Positions 26,277-36,250 of a stretch of DNA of 64,000 nt are shown here, in pieces. Source of the DNA: Clostridiales bacterium (lineage in GTDB: Bacteria; Bacillota; Clostridia; Oscillospirales; Acutalibacteraceae). The stretch's first letter is position 1; every line of letters starts with the position of its first letter. A model generated the notes under the pieces. It had not been told where the DNA came from. It made no database searches and worked only from the letters and a program-made list of their open reading frames with translations. Both the position numbers and the translations under genes were made by a program. Where the stretch lies: contig DUNN01000023.1 in assembly GCA_012839345.1 (NCBI GenBank), positions 1-64,000 on the forward strand, written 5' to 3'.

Positions 26277-26431
26277 AACTGCCTCCATGCCGTCTTAGTG
26301 AATTCATTGTAAAGAGAAACAGACAATCTTTTAAGGGTAAACTGAAAACATGCGATTGCCTGATTGAGCGCACCGCATCCGTAAACCAATTGTTCCTTTA
26401 ACTTCGGCAGGTGGGGCGCATCTGCAGCAGC

Positions 26432-28888
26432 TTACTCCTTCTGCCGAATTTTCCGCCCGTGGCGGCCTTCTTCCGGCACCGGAGTGGCGTGCCAAATGCG
26501 CTCCGCGTACTCCGCAATGGCGCGGTCGGCGGCAAAACGCCCCGCGTTCGCAATGTTGGTCAGGCACATGCGCTGCCATTCCGACTGGTTGGCATAAAGC
26601 TCTTCCGAACGTTTCCGTGCGCGAGCGAAGGACTCAAAATCCGCCAAAACCATGTACGGGTCGCTGTTAACCAACGAATCGCCAATATGATGAAAGTCAA
26701 CGCCGCCAAATCCCCGGTTCATCTCGTCAATCGCGCCGCGGATGACGGCGTTTTCCTGATAAATCCTGCGTGGAATATAATTGGGCCGCAGGGCGGTGAC
26801 TTCTTCGGCGGTCATGCCGAAAAGGAGGATGTTCTTGTCGCCCACCGCCTCGCGAATTTCCACGTTTGCGCCGTCCAGCGTGCCAAGCGTGACCGCACCG
26901 TTAATCATGAACTTCATGTTGCCGGTGCCGGAAGCCTCGGTACCCGCAAGGGAAATCTGCTCGCTGATGTCCGCGGCGGGCATCAGCAGCTCCGCCAGCG
27001 TTACGCGGTAGTCTTCCAAGTAGACAACCTTCATTTTTTGGTTCACGCGCGGGTCGCTGTTAATAGTATTACCCAAATTCACAATAAAACGGATCATTTC
27101 TTTGGCAAAATAATAACCGGGCGCAGCTTTTGCTCCGAAAATATAGGTGCGCGGGGTAAATGGTGCATCCGGGTTTTCGCGCAGGTATTGATAAACGGTC
27201 AGAATCTGAAGTGCGTTCAGGTGCTGCCGCTTATATTCGTGCATCCGCTTTACCTGCACGTCGAAGATGGAATCCGGATCCAGCGCAATTCCGTTTTCCT
27301 TTAAGACATACTTTGCCAGCCGTTCCTTGTTGGCACGTTTGATTTGTGCCAGCTTTTCCAGCACCGCCGTGTCATCCCGGAAGTTCATCAGTTTCTCCAG
27401 TTCCCCTGCGCGATGGAGGTATCCGTTGCCGATCAGATCGGTAATCAGGGAGGCAAGCCTCGGGTTTGCCTGATTCAGCCAGCGACGGTGTGCAATGCCG
27501 TTGGTAACGTTTGTAAACTTTTCGGGCATTTCGGTGTAAAAATCATGGAACACACGGTCTTTCAAAATTTCGCTGTGAAGCTGCGACACCCCGTTTACGG
27601 TGTGGCAGCTTGCTACGGCAAGATTCGCCATTTTTACATAGCCGTCGTTCAGCGGCGCCATACGCCCAACTTTATAGCCATCCACACCACGGGCATGCTG
27701 CTCTGCGCAGAAGCGGCGGTTGATTTCTTCCACAATTTGATAAATGCGCGGAAGCATCATTTTGAAAAGATCCACGCTCCAGCACTCCAGCGCTTCCGGC
27801 ATGACGGTATGATTGGTGTAGGAAACGGTGCGGGTCACAATATCCCACGATTTTTCCCATGAGTATCCGCATTCGTCCAGCATAATGCGCATCATTTCCG
27901 GAATGGCCAGAACCGGATGTGTATCGTTTAAATGAATCGCGGCCAGTTCCGGCAAATTGTCGAGCGTGCTGTTGCGGAACAGATGGCGGCGGATAATGTC
28001 CTGTATGGTGGCAGAGACCAGAAAATACTGTTGGGTCAAGCGAAGGCTTTTGCCCTGAATGTGGTTGTCCTCCGGATACAGAACCTTGGTAATCGCCTCC
28101 GCCATGGCGTTCTGTTCCATAGCGCGCAGGTATTCGCCGCTGTTGAACAGCTTCATGTCGAATTCAGGGGAGGAAGCCTCCCAAATGCGCAATCGGCTGA
28201 TTCCCTTCCCCCCATAGCCAGGCAGATACATGTCGTACGGAATGGCCAGCACGTTGGTATAATCCTTGTGTTTTACCACATGATACTGGTTGTTCCAATA
28301 CTCTTCAATCCGACCGTTGAAATGAACCTCCACGCTTTTTTCCGGCACGGCCTGCATCCAGATTTTTCCCCCGGGCAGCCAGAAATCCGGCAGCTCGGTC
28401 TGCCAGCCATCCACCAGCTTCTGGCGGAAAATGCCGTATTCATACCGCAGGGAATACCCCATGGCCGGGTAGCCCTGCGAAGCAAGTCCGTCCATAAAAC
28501 AGGCGGCAAGCCGGCCCAGCCCGCCGTTGCCCAACCCGGCGTCCGGCTCCTGCTCATACAGGGCATCCAGCTTTACGCCGAGCTCCTCCAGCGCCGCCCG
28601 AAAGTTTTCTTCCAGCCCCAGGTTGAACAAGTTGTTTTTCAGCGAACGTCCCAGCAGGAATTCCATGCAAAGGTAATACACCTGCTTGGTTTTGGTTCGT
28701 TCCGTGCGCTCCCGGTATTCGGCACGCTCCTGCGCCATAAAGTCGCGAACCGTGAGCGCCGCCGCTTTATAGTACTGTTCATCCGTGGCGTTTTCCGGAC
28801 TAACGCCGAAGACGGATTCCAATTTTCCCAAGATGCTTTTCTTTATTGCTGCGGTAGAACGTGTTCCACTGGAAAACTTATTGTTCAT
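26432..28888 (-). CDS. glgP: Glycogen/starch/alpha-glucan phosphorylase
   Basis: This enzyme releases glucose-1-phosphate from alpha-1,4-glucan ends using phosphate and pyridoxal phosphate. The ~818-residue length is that of GT35 phosphorylases. Recognisable parts are MEFLLGRSLKNNL, DAGLGNGGLGRLAACFMDS-like (residues ~110-130), the active-site loop with NDTHPVLAIPEMMR, VTNGIAHRRWL, and the PLP lysine in EASGTGNMKFMINGAVTLGTLDGANVEI. The ATG chosen (MNNKFSSG) has GGAGG upstream; an ATG five codons earlier overlaps it. A strong promoter is at 28945-28973. The GH13 gene follows 155 nt downstream. Confidence 0.95.
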   Translation of the reverse strand: MNNKFSSGTRSTAAIKKSILGKLESVFGVSPENATDEQYYKAAALTVRDFMAQERAEYRERTERTKTKQVYYLCMEFLLGRSLKNNLFNLGLEENFRAALEELGVKLDALYEQEPDAGLGNGGLGRLAACFMDGLASQGYPAMGYSLRYEYGIFRQKLVDGWQTELPDFWLPGGKIWMQAVPEKSVEVHFNGRIEEYWNNQYHVVKHKDYTNVLAIPYDMYLPGYGGKGISRLRIWEASSPEFDMKLFNSGEYLRAMEQNAMAEAITKVLYPEDNHIQGKSLRLTQQYFLVSATIQDIIRRHLFRNSTLDNLPELAAIHLNDTHPVLAIPEMMRIMLDECGYSWEKSWDIVTRTVSYTNHTVMPEALECWSVDLFKMMLPRIYQIVEEINRRFCAEQHARGVDGYKVGRMAPLNDGYVKMANLAVASCHTVNGVSQLHSEILKDRVFHDFYTEMPEKFTNVTNGIAHRRWLNQANPRLASLITDLIGNGYLHRAGELEKLMNFRDDTAVLEKLAQIKRANKERLAKYVLKENGIALDPDSIFDVQVKRMHEYKRQHLNALQILTVYQYLRENPDAPFTPRTYIFGAKAAPGYYFAKEMIRFIVNLGNTINSDPRVNQKMKVVYLEDYRVTLAELLMPAADISEQISLAGTEASGTGNMKFMINGAVTLGTLDGANVEIREAVGDKNILLFGMTAEEVTALRPNYIPRRIYQENAVIRGAIDEMNRGFGGVDFHHIGDSLVNSDPYMVLADFESFARARKRSEELYANQSEWQRMCLTNIANAGRFAADRAIAEYAERIWHATPVPEEGRHGRKIRQKE

Positions 28889-28944
28889 AAAAGATTCCTC
28901 CATGATTGCCCGGGCGGGCCTGCCAAAACCAATAATTTATGTTG

Positions 28945-28973
28945 ATTATATACCAATTATCCGGTTTTTTCAA
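28945..28973 (-). promoter_or_regulatory. Sigma-A promoter of glgP
   Basis: On the minus strand TTGAAA and TATAAT are spaced by exactly 17 bp, about 57 nt before the glgP start codon. Confidence 0.7.
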
Positions 28974-29332
28974 CTGTAGTAAAAATCGGAGCAACAGGGA
29001 TAAAAATCCGCTATATTTACCATTATATCAAGGTTTTTTCGGTTTGATACAACGTCCATACGGACATGCTCTATTATTAGCAAAATAATGCCTATATTTA
29101 TGAAACTTGAACAAAATACATAAAACTTCCTGTCCCCGCTGGAACCATTGCCCTGCTCTTTTGCAAGTTTTCCCCGGAATCACGGTAAATTTAATGAAAC
29201 TTCTTCTTTCTTATGTTATAATGTATTATAATGAATTTAATCATGTGAAACGAAGCAAACAAAGTAAATGAAAACTGCACCGCGGGAAACAAGCGGGCCA
29301 AAATCCGCAAATGTGTGAAAGGGTATGACTTC
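28974..29332. other. AT-rich divergent intergenic region glgP/zapA
   Basis: The ~360 bp hold no supported gene. An extended -10 element (TGT-TATAAT, 29217-29222) and a second TATAAT (29227-29232) about 100 nt before zapA are candidate promoters for the zapA operon; no good -35 was found. Confidence 0.4.
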
Positions 29333-29851
29333 ATGAGTAAAAATAAAATCAAACTGAATATTTGCGGCAGTGAATTTGTCATCAGTTCAGAAGACACAGA
29401 AAGCTACATTCGTTCCGTTGGCGACGAAGTGGAACAGGCTATTGAGGACATTACCAGCCGGAACGAGCACATTTCCGTTTCCATGGCGGCCATGCTCGCC
29501 GCACTGAATTACTGCGACGAAGCGCACAAGGCTGCCCGTGCGGCGGACAACCTCCGTTCCCAGATCAAGGATTACCTGGAGGATTCCAACCGTGCCAGAA
29601 CGGAAGCAGAGGAATCTAAGAAGGAAATTGACCGGCTGAAAAAGGAGCTTCAAGCCCTGCGTGCAAAGCTGACCGAGGGATCCTCCGACGGAAAAGACGA
29701 GGAAAAAACGGTTTCTCCGGCACAAAAGCCCAATGCTGCGCCGCCCGTGCAGCGCGCCCAAACCGGCAGCTACACCCGGGTTCAGCACGAGGTAACCCCG
29801 GAGCAGGAAGGTTTTATCAGCTTTTTTGAGAAGAACACGGATGAAGAATAA
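29333..29851 (+). CDS. zapA: Cell division protein ZapA
   Basis: This protein binds and bundles FtsZ filaments at the division ring. The 172 residues begin KIKLNICGSEFVISSEDTESYIRSVGDEVEQAI, the N-terminal ZapA head, followed by a coiled coil (~60-125, rich in Glu/Lys/Leu, ...EEIDRLKKELQALRAKL). The C-terminal ~45 residues are a low-complexity Pro/Ala/Glu tail, longer than in Bacillus ZapA, ending EGFISFFEKNTDEE. The ATG with AAAGGG upstream was chosen over a GTG six codons earlier. The U32 gene overlaps its end by 11 nt. Confidence 0.82.
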   Translation: MSKNKIKLNICGSEFVISSEDTESYIRSVGDEVEQAIEDITSRNEHISVSMAAMLAALNYCDEAHKAARAADNLRSQIKDYLEDSNRARTEAEESKKEIDRLKKELQALRAKLTEGSSDGKDEEKTVSPAQKPNAAPPVQRAQTGSYTRVQHEVTPEQEGFISFFEKNTDEE

Positions 29852-31940
29852 CGCATTTTCCGCGGGTTCCACGGAACCCGCACAGACAATGGAGGTCCTT
29901 GCCCCAGCAGGTTCGATGGAGAGCCTGACCGCCGCCGTCCGCGCCGGCGCGGACGCGGTGTATCTTGGGGGTCGGTCGTTCAGCGCACGCGCCTCCGCAA
30001 AAAACTTCAGCGACGAAGAGCTGAAGGAGGCAGTTCGCTACTGCCACGCGCGTGGTGTAAAAGTGTACCTTGCCGTGAATACTATTCTGCTTGAGCACGA
30101 GCTGCCCGCCGCGCTCGAGTTCCTTCGTTATGCCTGTACGCTCCCGGTAGACGCGGTTCTGGTGCAGGACACTGGGCTGCTGTACCTGCTGCGCAAATGC
30201 GCGCCAGAGCTCCGGGTGCACGCCTCCACCCAAATGAGCATCCATACGCCGCTGGGCGCGTTGGTGCTGGAACAGGCGGGTATCCGTCGGGTGGTGCTGT
30301 CCCGTGAGCTTTCCCTCCGGGAAATTGTAGAGATTCACCGCGCTACCCCCGTGGAGCTGGAGGCCTTTGTGCACGGTGCGCTGTGCATGTCGGTCAGCGG
30401 GCAGTGTTATTTCAGCGCGGTTCTCGGTTCGCGCAGCGGCAACCGTGGTATGTGCGCGCAGCCCTGCCGCCTTCCGTTTTCCGCACAAGGGGGCACGGGA
30501 CACGATTTAAGTCTGAAGGATTTGTCCATGATTCCGCGTATTGGCGAGCTGCGCCGTGCAGGCGTTTGCAGCGCAAAAATTGAGGGCCGCATGAAGCGCC
30601 CCGAATATGTGGCCGCCGCCGCACGTGCCTGCCGCTTTGCGGCGGATGGAGAACCGGTGCCGGACGAACTGCTGCAAAATCTGCGGGCGGTCTTTTCCCG
30701 CTCCGGTTTCACCGCCGGATACCCCGATGCAAAACTGGGCCGCGAGATGTTCGGCGTGCGTTCCAAAGAGGATGTGACCGGTGCAACCAGCGCTGTGTTT
30801 GCCAGCCTGCATACGCTGTATCAGAATGAAATGCAGCGTATTCCGGTTCATTTTATGCTTCGCATTCAAAAAGGGGAACCCGTTGTCCTTTCCGCGCGGG
30901 ATGAAAACGGCCATGCGGCCAAAGCCGAAGGCGAACCCCCGCAGGACGCCCTGCACCGCCCAGTCGACCGCGCCCGCTGCGAAGAACAGCTGCGGAAAAC
31001 CGGCGGTACGCCGTTTTATGCCGCTGAGATTTCCTGTGAAATTGGAGAAGGGCTTTCCGTTCCGGTTTCCTCGCTGAACGCCCTGCGCCGGGACGTGCTG
31101 GAACAGCTGCTCACCCAGCGCAGCGAAAAAAAACCGGTGCCGTTTACAACGCACCCGCTCCCGGAATCCGGCAGTCACCGCGCCCAACCCATGAAATTCC
31201 GTGCGCGGTTTTTCCACGCCGATTTGCCGGAAGCGGCCAAACAATGTGAGTTAGTATACGTTCCGTATTATACGGACTTAAAATTACTAGAAGACTATCG
31301 TAAAGAGGGATATCCGGTCGCCGTAGAACTGCCGCGCGGCATGTTTGGAATGGAAGATGCCCTGCGCCGCCGTCTTTCCGATTTGAAAAAAGCAGGCATT
31401 ACCGATGTTTGGGCCGGGAACCTTGGTGCGGCCGCCTTGGGGAAAGAACTCGGCCTGAACGTTCACGGCGGATTTTCCCTGAACATCACCAATTCCGCCG
31501 CCCTTGCGTGGTATACGGAGTTCGGTTTAGCCGACACGGAGCTTTCGTTTGAACTAACCCTGCAGCAGGCCGCCAACATCGGTGGGGAATTGCCGCGCGG
31601 CCTGCTGCTTTATGGACGGCTGCCGTTAATGCTGTCGCGCAACTGCCCCGCGGCCAACGGACCGGGCGGATGTCTCCACTGCAAAACCGCTCCGTTCCTG
31701 ACGGACCGCAAAGGCGTACAGTTCCCCGTCCAGTGTTATGGCAGCTGCAGCGAAGTGCTGAATTCGGTGGTGCTTTCCATGTCGGACCGGCTGAGCGAAG
31801 TGCGCAATCAGGATTTCGGTGTGCTGCGCTTCACAACAGAAACCCGCGCGCAGGCGCAGGAGGTTCTGGAACGATACTTCACCGGCGGCACTCTGCCGGG
31901 GGATTATACCCGCGGACTGTACTACCGTGGAATTGAATAA
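29841..31940 (+). CDS. U32 family peptidase (RlhA/YhbU-like)
   Basis: A U32-family protein of about 699 residues. Members are called collagenase-like peptidases; Escherichia coli RlhA of this group hydroxylates 23S rRNA C2501. Seen here are MEVLAPAGSMESLTAAVRAGADAVYLGG at the N-terminus, the U32 signature EAFVHGALCMSVSGQCYFSA followed by GSRSGNRGMCAQPCR (about residues 176-215), and C-terminal Cys-rich parts (NCPAANGPGGCLHC, CYGSCSEVLNSVVLSM), which fit an iron-sulphur or zinc site. The longer form with the DUF3656-like C-terminal half is common in Clostridia. The start is uncertain: ATG 29841 lacks a strong site; TTG 29826 or ATG 29890 are alternatives. Confidence 0.85.
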   Translation: MKNNAFSAGSTEPAQTMEVLAPAGSMESLTAAVRAGADAVYLGGRSFSARASAKNFSDEELKEAVRYCHARGVKVYLAVNTILLEHELPAALEFLRYACTLPVDAVLVQDTGLLYLLRKCAPELRVHASTQMSIHTPLGALVLEQAGIRRVVLSRELSLREIVEIHRATPVELEAFVHGALCMSVSGQCYFSAVLGSRSGNRGMCAQPCRLPFSAQGGTGHDLSLKDLSMIPRIGELRRAGVCSAKIEGRMKRPEYVAAAARACRFAADGEPVPDELLQNLRAVFSRSGFTAGYPDAKLGREMFGVRSKEDVTGATSAVFASLHTLYQNEMQRIPVHFMLRIQKGEPVVLSARDENGHAAKAEGEPPQDALHRPVDRARCEEQLRKTGGTPFYAAEISCEIGEGLSVPVSSLNALRRDVLEQLLTQRSEKKPVPFTTHPLPESGSHRAQPMKFRARFFHADLPEAAKQCELVYVPYYTDLKLLEDYRKEGYPVAVELPRGMFGMEDALRRRLSDLKKAGITDVWAGNLGAAALGKELGLNVHGGFSLNITNSAALAWYTEFGLADTELSFELTLQQAANIGGELPRGLLLYGRLPLMLSRNCPAANGPGGCLHCKTAPFLTDRKGVQFPVQCYGSCSEVLNSVVLSMSDRLSEVRNQDFGVLRFTTETRAQAQEVLERYFTGGTLPGDYTRGLYYRGIE

Positions 31941-32003
31941 AGGTAAAACACATCCCGCACAAAACGGGATTTCACAACGAAAAGAGAAGAAAGAGGAATG
32001 CCC

Positions 32004-32444
32004 ATGCAGCCGCTGAAAATCAAAAAACTGCACCCCAACGCCGTACTGCCCACCCGTGCAAGCGACGGCTCCGCAGGAATGGACCTGTACGCCCTGTTGG
32101 ACGCGCCGCTCACACTGGAGCCGCGCGGACTGTACCGCATTCCCACCGGAATTGCCATTGCGCTGCCGGGGCCGGAAACCGTCGGCCTGCTGTTTGCGCG
32201 GAGCGGGCTGGGGGTAAAGCATGGAATTTCCCTTTCCAACGCCGTGGGCGTGATTGACAGCGACTATCGCGGGGAGCTGATTGTGGGGATTTGCAACCTG
32301 AGCGACCACCCGTACACCCTGACCCCGGGCGAGCGCTTTGCCCAGCTGGTCGTAATGCCGGTGCTTCTGCCCGCTGTGGAGGAAACAGATGACCTGGGTG
32401 AAACAGCACGCGGTGCCGGGGGATTTGGCTCCACTGGGAAATAA
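32004..32444 (+). CDS. dut: dUTP diphosphatase (dUTPase)
   Basis: This enzyme hydrolyses dUTP to dUMP and pyrophosphate, keeping uracil out of DNA and feeding dTMP synthesis. The 146-residue trimeric-type dUTPase has all five motifs: ASDGSAGMDLYA, ARSGLG, NAVGVIDSDYRGEL, ERFAQLVV and the C-terminal RGAGGFGSTG arm. ATG 32004 is preferred to ATG 31998 because AGAGG ends too close to the latter. A very strong terminator follows. Confidence 0.93.
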   Translation: MQPLKIKKLHPNAVLPTRASDGSAGMDLYALLDAPLTLEPRGLYRIPTGIAIALPGPETVGLLFARSGLGVKHGISLSNAVGVIDSDYRGELIVGICNLSDHPYTLTPGERFAQLVVMPVLLPAVEETDDLGETARGAGGFGSTGK

Positions 32445-32453
32445 TGTTCCCGC

Positions 32454-32498
32454 GAAAAGAGGACTGCTGCAAAATGGTTTTGCAGCAGTCCTCTTTTC
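32454..32498 (+). terminator. Terminator after dut
   Basis: GAAAAGAGGACTGCTGCAAA and its exact complement form a stem of about 20 bp with loop TGG; A and T tracts on both sides allow function in both directions. The next ~285 bp (32499-32785) are AT-rich and hold no gene that I can support. Confidence 0.88.
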
Positions 32499-32785
32499 GA
32501 TTTGTATGGCAGAAAACGGGAAATAATGTTGTGGTGGAATCTCTTGTAAAAAACAAGGACTTCAGACCGACAGAAAATCGCCCAAAATTTTATGCATTCT
32601 ATTGCCAAAACACACAGAACAGGATAAAATATCGAATAGAATTTTTAATGCATTTCGAGAATCGCAGACCGTTTTTAGGCACAACAACTGTGTAAAAATA
32701 GAAAGAAAAGTCTGTGATTGTTTTCGGGGTAAAAAATCATCTTTCCCCGTACAATGAATTTTGTAAAAGAATAGGGGTTGTAAGA

Positions 32786-33334
32786 ATGTTAGTCCTGGCG
32801 TCCACTTCGCCGCGCCGCAGCGAGCTTTTAAAAATGGCCGGCTACGAATTTTCCGTCGTGCCCCCCGAGGCAAACGAAAATTATTTACGGGGAACACCAC
32901 CCGTACAGATTGTGGAGCAGCTCTCCACACGAAAAGCAAAGCTGGTGGCAAAGGACCACCCAGACGACATCGTTCTTGCCGCGGACACTCTTGTGGTATT
33001 GAAAGGGCGCATTTTAGGCAAGCCCAAGGATGAGCAAGAAGCAAAGGCTATGCTGAAGCTGCTGAGCGGCAACGTGCATCAGGTTTACACCGGGTACTGC
33101 ATCATTTCCGGCGGAAAAATGGTGACCGGGCACGAATGCACTTCCGTGGAATTCTACACGCTGAAGGATAGCGATATTGAAGCGTACCTTGCCACCGGCG
33201 AACCGATGGACAAAGCCGGGGCATATGGCATTCAGGGGCGCGGCGCGCTGCTGGTAAAGCGGATTGACGGGGATTTTTACAATGTAATGGGACTTCCCAT
33301 CGGCAAAATCAACCGTCTGCTGAAAAGCCTGTGA
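32786..33334 (+). CDS. maf: Maf family nucleotide pyrophosphatase
   Basis: Maf proteins hydrolyse non-standard or canonical NTPs (dTTP, UTP) and have been linked to septum arrest. The 182 residues show the family motifs LASTSPRRSELL at the N-terminus, VLAADTLVV, VHQVYTGYCI, EFYTLKDSDIEAYLATGEPMDKAGAYGIQGRGALLV, and DGDFYNVMGLPI near the C-terminus. The ATG has a weak AGGGG upstream. It stands just before the mreB promoter, the same order found in Bacillus (maf-mreBCD). Confidence 0.92.
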   Translation: MLVLASTSPRRSELLKMAGYEFSVVPPEANENYLRGTPPVQIVEQLSTRKAKLVAKDHPDDIVLAADTLVVLKGRILGKPKDEQEAKAMLKLLSGNVHQVYTGYCIISGGKMVTGHECTSVEFYTLKDSDIEAYLATGEPMDKAGAYGIQGRGALLVKRIDGDFYNVMGLPIGKINRLLKSL

Positions 33335-33374
33335 CTCTGCATGTATGAATTCCAGATTGTTCATAATTTAAGTG

Positions 33375-33403
33375 TTGAGAAATGATGTTGAAAAGGGTAT
33401 AAT
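33375..33403 (+). promoter_or_regulatory. Sigma-A promoter of the mreBCD operon
   Basis: TTGAGA (33375-33380) and TATAAT (33398-33403) are spaced by 17 bp. A ~150-nt leader with a GTTCGTTGAACGAAC hairpin precedes mreB. Confidence 0.75.
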
Positions 33404-33560
33404 AGATTCTATCTGAGATATGTCGTAAATGAACTTTAAAACCGGACTGGGACTTGGAGTTCGTTGAACGAACGGGAAGCGCCTTTCCTCGCTTTGTGTT
33501 TTACGCCTTTTTAAAGTTGCTTCCCACTATTTTGTGCGAGCTGAAAGGGGAAAATGATAC

Positions 33561-34574
33561 ATGTTTTCAAAAGATATAGGAATTGATTTGGGTACTGCGA
33601 ATACCCTTGTTTTTATGAAGGGCAAAGGCATCGTCATGCGCGAGCCTTCCGTTGTCGCCGTTGATGTGCGTACCGATACGGTACTTGCCGTTGGCACCCA
33701 GGCAAAAGAAATGATCGGACGTACGCCTGGCTCCATTGTTGCCGTACGACCGCTGAAAGACGGCGTTATTGCCGACTTCGACATCACCGCGACCATGCTC
33801 AAACACTTTATCCGCAAAGCAATTAAAACAAATGCGTTCTCCCGCCCGCATATTATCGTCTGCATCCCGTCCGGCGTGACCGAAGTTGAGCGCCGCGCTG
33901 TGGAGGACGCCGCCCGTCAGGCCGGCGCAAACAACGTGGAACTGATTGAAGAACCCATGGCCGCTGCAATCGGCGCGGGCCTTCCTGTCAGCGACCCGAC
34001 CGGCAGCATGGTGGTGGATATCGGCGGTGGTACTGCCGAAGTCGCTGTCATTTCGCTGGGCGACATCGTTACTTCCGTTTCCGTCCGTGTGGCAGGGGAC
34101 AAGTTTGACGAATCCATTATTTCCTATGTTAAGAAAAAGTACAATCTGCTTATCGGCGAACGTACCGCAGAGGACATTAAAATCCAAATCGGTTCCGCTT
34201 ACCCGACGGAAGACAACGAGAACGCCAGCGTGGAAATTAAAGGACGCAACCTGGTGGATGGCCTGCCAAAGAATGTGACCATCACCGCCGAAGAGGTACG
34301 CGAGGCGCTGAGCGACCCGCTGTCCATGATTGTCGATGCGATTAAATCTACTTTGGAAAAGACTCCGCCGGAGCTTTCTGCAGATATTATCGACCACGGC
34401 ATTATGCTGACCGGCGGCGGCGCGCTGCTGCGCGGTCTGGACCGTTTGGTAGAGCAGGAAACCGGAATGCCCGTCCACGTGGCAGAAAGCCCGCTGGACT
34501 GTGTAGTAAACGGCACCGGAAAGCAGCTTGAGATAACCATGCCGTCCTCTTACTACAAAAATAACCGCAAATAA
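33561..34574 (+). CDS. mreB: Rod shape-determining actin-like protein MreB
   Basis: MreB polymerises on the membrane and guides cell-wall elongation. The 337 residues hold the actin-type nucleotide-binding motifs: phosphate 1 [13 protein letters not shown] (6-18), phosphate 2 [20 protein letters not shown] (~150-168), adenosine motif [16 protein letters not shown] (~279-295). AAAGGGG precedes the ATG. It is the first gene of mreBCD-PBP2. Confidence 0.96.
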   Translation: MFSKDIGIDLGTANTLVFMKGKGIVMREPSVVAVDVRTDTVLAVGTQAKEMIGRTPGSIVAVRPLKDGVIADFDITATMLKHFIRKAIKTNAFSRPHIIVCIPSGVTEVERRAVEDAARQAGANNVELIEEPMAAAIGAGLPVSDPTGSMVVDIGGGTAEVAVISLGDIVTSVSVRVAGDKFDESIISYVKKKYNLLIGERTAEDIKIQIGSAYPTEDNENASVEIKGRNLVDGLPKNVTITAEEVREALSDPLSMIVDAIKSTLEKTPPELSADIIDHGIMLTGGGALLRGLDRLVEQETGMPVHVAESPLDCVVNGTGKQLEITMPSSYYKNNRK

Positions 34575-34689
34575 CAAACGAACCCGCAGATGGAAGCGGT
34601 TTCTATGCATTTGAACGAGCGGAGGGTAGGTGAACTCTCCGCCTATTTTTTCAGAGTGGGCAATGCGTGCACGCGTAAGTGCAGCATAC

Positions 34690-34737
34690 CATTTATTGTC
34701 CATTGTTCATCATTCATGATTCATTGTTAATTGGCAA
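34690..34737. repeat. Degenerate ATTCAT/ATTGTT repeat before mreC
   Basis: The stretch repeats variations of CATTGTTCATCATTCATG, giving a simple low-complexity tract in the mreB-mreC gap. Similar scrambled words (GATTGTCC, GATGATTCAT) occur in the gap before the PBP2 gene (36154-36244). I attach no function. Confidence 0.45.
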
Positions 34738-34749
34738 GGGGGTGCTGCG

Positions 34750-35640
34750 TTGAAAGACGTCTTTCATTCCAATGGCTTTAAACTGGTTGTGGCTCTAGCT
34801 TTCATTCTGTTCGGGCTGATGCTTTACACCGCGGGCAGCGGCGGTTCCGTCGTTTCCAGCCTGCTCGGTTTTGTTTCAACCCCCATGCAGAAGGTCAGCA
34901 CCGTGGTGACCAACAACGCCGTGGCCACAACACAGGCTGCGACGCGTTCCAACGCGGAACTGCTGGCGGAAAACGACGCCCTAAAACAACAAATTGCGGA
35001 GCTCAACAAAAAACTAATCAATTATTATACGTATCAGCAGGAAAACGCACAGCTGCGAAAATTTTTGGAGCTGAAAAATGAAAACAAGGATTTCAAGCCG
35101 GTTTCGGCCGCGGTCATCGGGCGGGACCCGAACAGCGATTTTTACAGCTTCCAAATTGATAAAGGGTCTTCTTCCGGCGTAAAGCTGAACGACCCGGTCA
35201 TTACCGAAAGCGGCGTAGCCGGCTGGATCTCCAGCGTGAGTGCGGGGTACAGCCGCGTGACCACCATCCTTTCGCCGGACACCAAAATCAGTGCGGTCGA
35301 CAAGGTGAACCGCGACTCCGGCGTCATCAACTGCAACATTAAAATGGCGGACAGCAACCTTTTAAAGCTGTCATACCTGGATGCCAACACCACCGTAAAG
35401 GCGGGGGATATCATCGTAACGAGCGGACTGGGCGGGGTGTACCCGCGCAACCTGGCAATCGGGACCGTAACAAAGGTGGATCACGACCCCTATGACGTTT
35501 CGCTGTACGCGGAAGTCAAACCGTTTGTCGATGTGAAAACCGTCCGCGACGTAATGGTCATTACTTCGTTTGAAGGGCAGGGGCAGGCTTTGCCGGGGGA
35601 TACCGCCTCATCATCCACACCCTCGAGCGGGTCGAAGTAA
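34750..35640 (+). CDS. mreC: Rod shape-determining protein MreC
   Basis: MreC is a bitopic membrane protein linking MreB to the peptidoglycan synthases. It starts at TTG after AAGGGGG, with a TM helix at residues ~10-30 (KLVVALAFILFGLMLYTA), a coiled coil (~60-105) and the tandem beta-barrel domain (~110-275: AAVIGRDPNSDFYSFQIDKGSSSGV, GVAGWISSVSAGYSRVTTILSP, DIIVTSGLGGVYPRNLAIG). It ends in a Ser/Thr tail. mreD begins immediately at the next base. Confidence 0.93.
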   Translation: MKDVFHSNGFKLVVALAFILFGLMLYTAGSGGSVVSSLLGFVSTPMQKVSTVVTNNAVATTQAATRSNAELLAENDALKQQIAELNKKLINYYTYQQENAQLRKFLELKNENKDFKPVSAAVIGRDPNSDFYSFQIDKGSSSGVKLNDPVITESGVAGWISSVSAGYSRVTTILSPDTKISAVDKVNRDSGVINCNIKMADSNLLKLSYLDANTTVKAGDIIVTSGLGGVYPRNLAIGTVTKVDHDPYDVSLYAEVKPFVDVKTVRDVMVITSFEGQGQALPGDTASSSTPSSGSK

Positions 35641-36153
35641 ATGGAAAAGCTGAAGTGGATTCGTTATTTCGCCTATACAATTGAAATTTTGGTCGTTTTT
35701 ATGGTTCAGGAAACACCGGGGCTGATCCCCTCGGTGTTCGGCGCGCGCCCGGTCATGCTGATTCCGGCCGTGCTGGCCATTGCCCTGTTTGAAAGCGAAC
35801 TGGCTTCCATGGCTTTTGGGCTTTTCGGCGGCCTGCTGATTGACTTCGGCATCGGCGGCGCCCTGGGGTTCCACGGCCTGCTGCTGATGTTGGTCTGCTA
35901 CTTTCTGGGGGTTCTGGCAGCGAACCTCATCCGCACCAATTTTCTAACCGCTATGATTGTTGCCGTGCTGGTCACCGGAGCCATTCTGCTGCTTCAATGG
36001 GTATTTTTCTATGTACTGGCAGATTACAGCGAATCAATTTACGCGCTGACGGCGCATTACGCACCCCGGTTCCTTTATACCGTGGTGCTGATGCCCATTG
36101 CCTATTATTTCAACCGCGCGCTGGCACTGCAAGTTCGCACCAAGAATGAATAA
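35641..36153 (+). CDS. mreD: Rod shape-determining protein MreD
   Basis: A 170-residue integral membrane protein of the elongasome with about five hydrophobic helices (IEILVVFMVQ, VMLIPAVLAIALFE, GFHGLLLMLVCYFLG, TAMIVAVLVTGAILLLQWVFFYVLA, FLYTVVLMPIAYYF). The sequence is typical of fast-evolving MreD; the placement right after mreC secures the assignment. The family's FGLFGGLLIDFGIGGALGFHGL-type glycine-rich loop is present. Confidence 0.85.
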   Translation: MEKLKWIRYFAYTIEILVVFMVQETPGLIPSVFGARPVMLIPAVLAIALFESELASMAFGLFGGLLIDFGIGGALGFHGLLLMLVCYFLGVLAANLIRTNFLTAMIVAVLVTGAILLLQWVFFYVLADYSESIYALTAHYAPRFLYTVVLMPIAYYFNRALALQVRTKNE

Positions 36154-36250
36154 CTGCTCCGTTGATTCCCTGAATATAGATGTTTTGATTGTCCGTAATG
36201 CTTGATGATTCATAAACCGTGATTGAACCGAAAAAGACTGGAGGTTGGCC

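Noticed and set aside
33567..34703. Long minus-strand reading frame opposite mreB
   Set aside because: It is the antisense shadow of a highly conserved gene; it has no ribosome site or family similarity.
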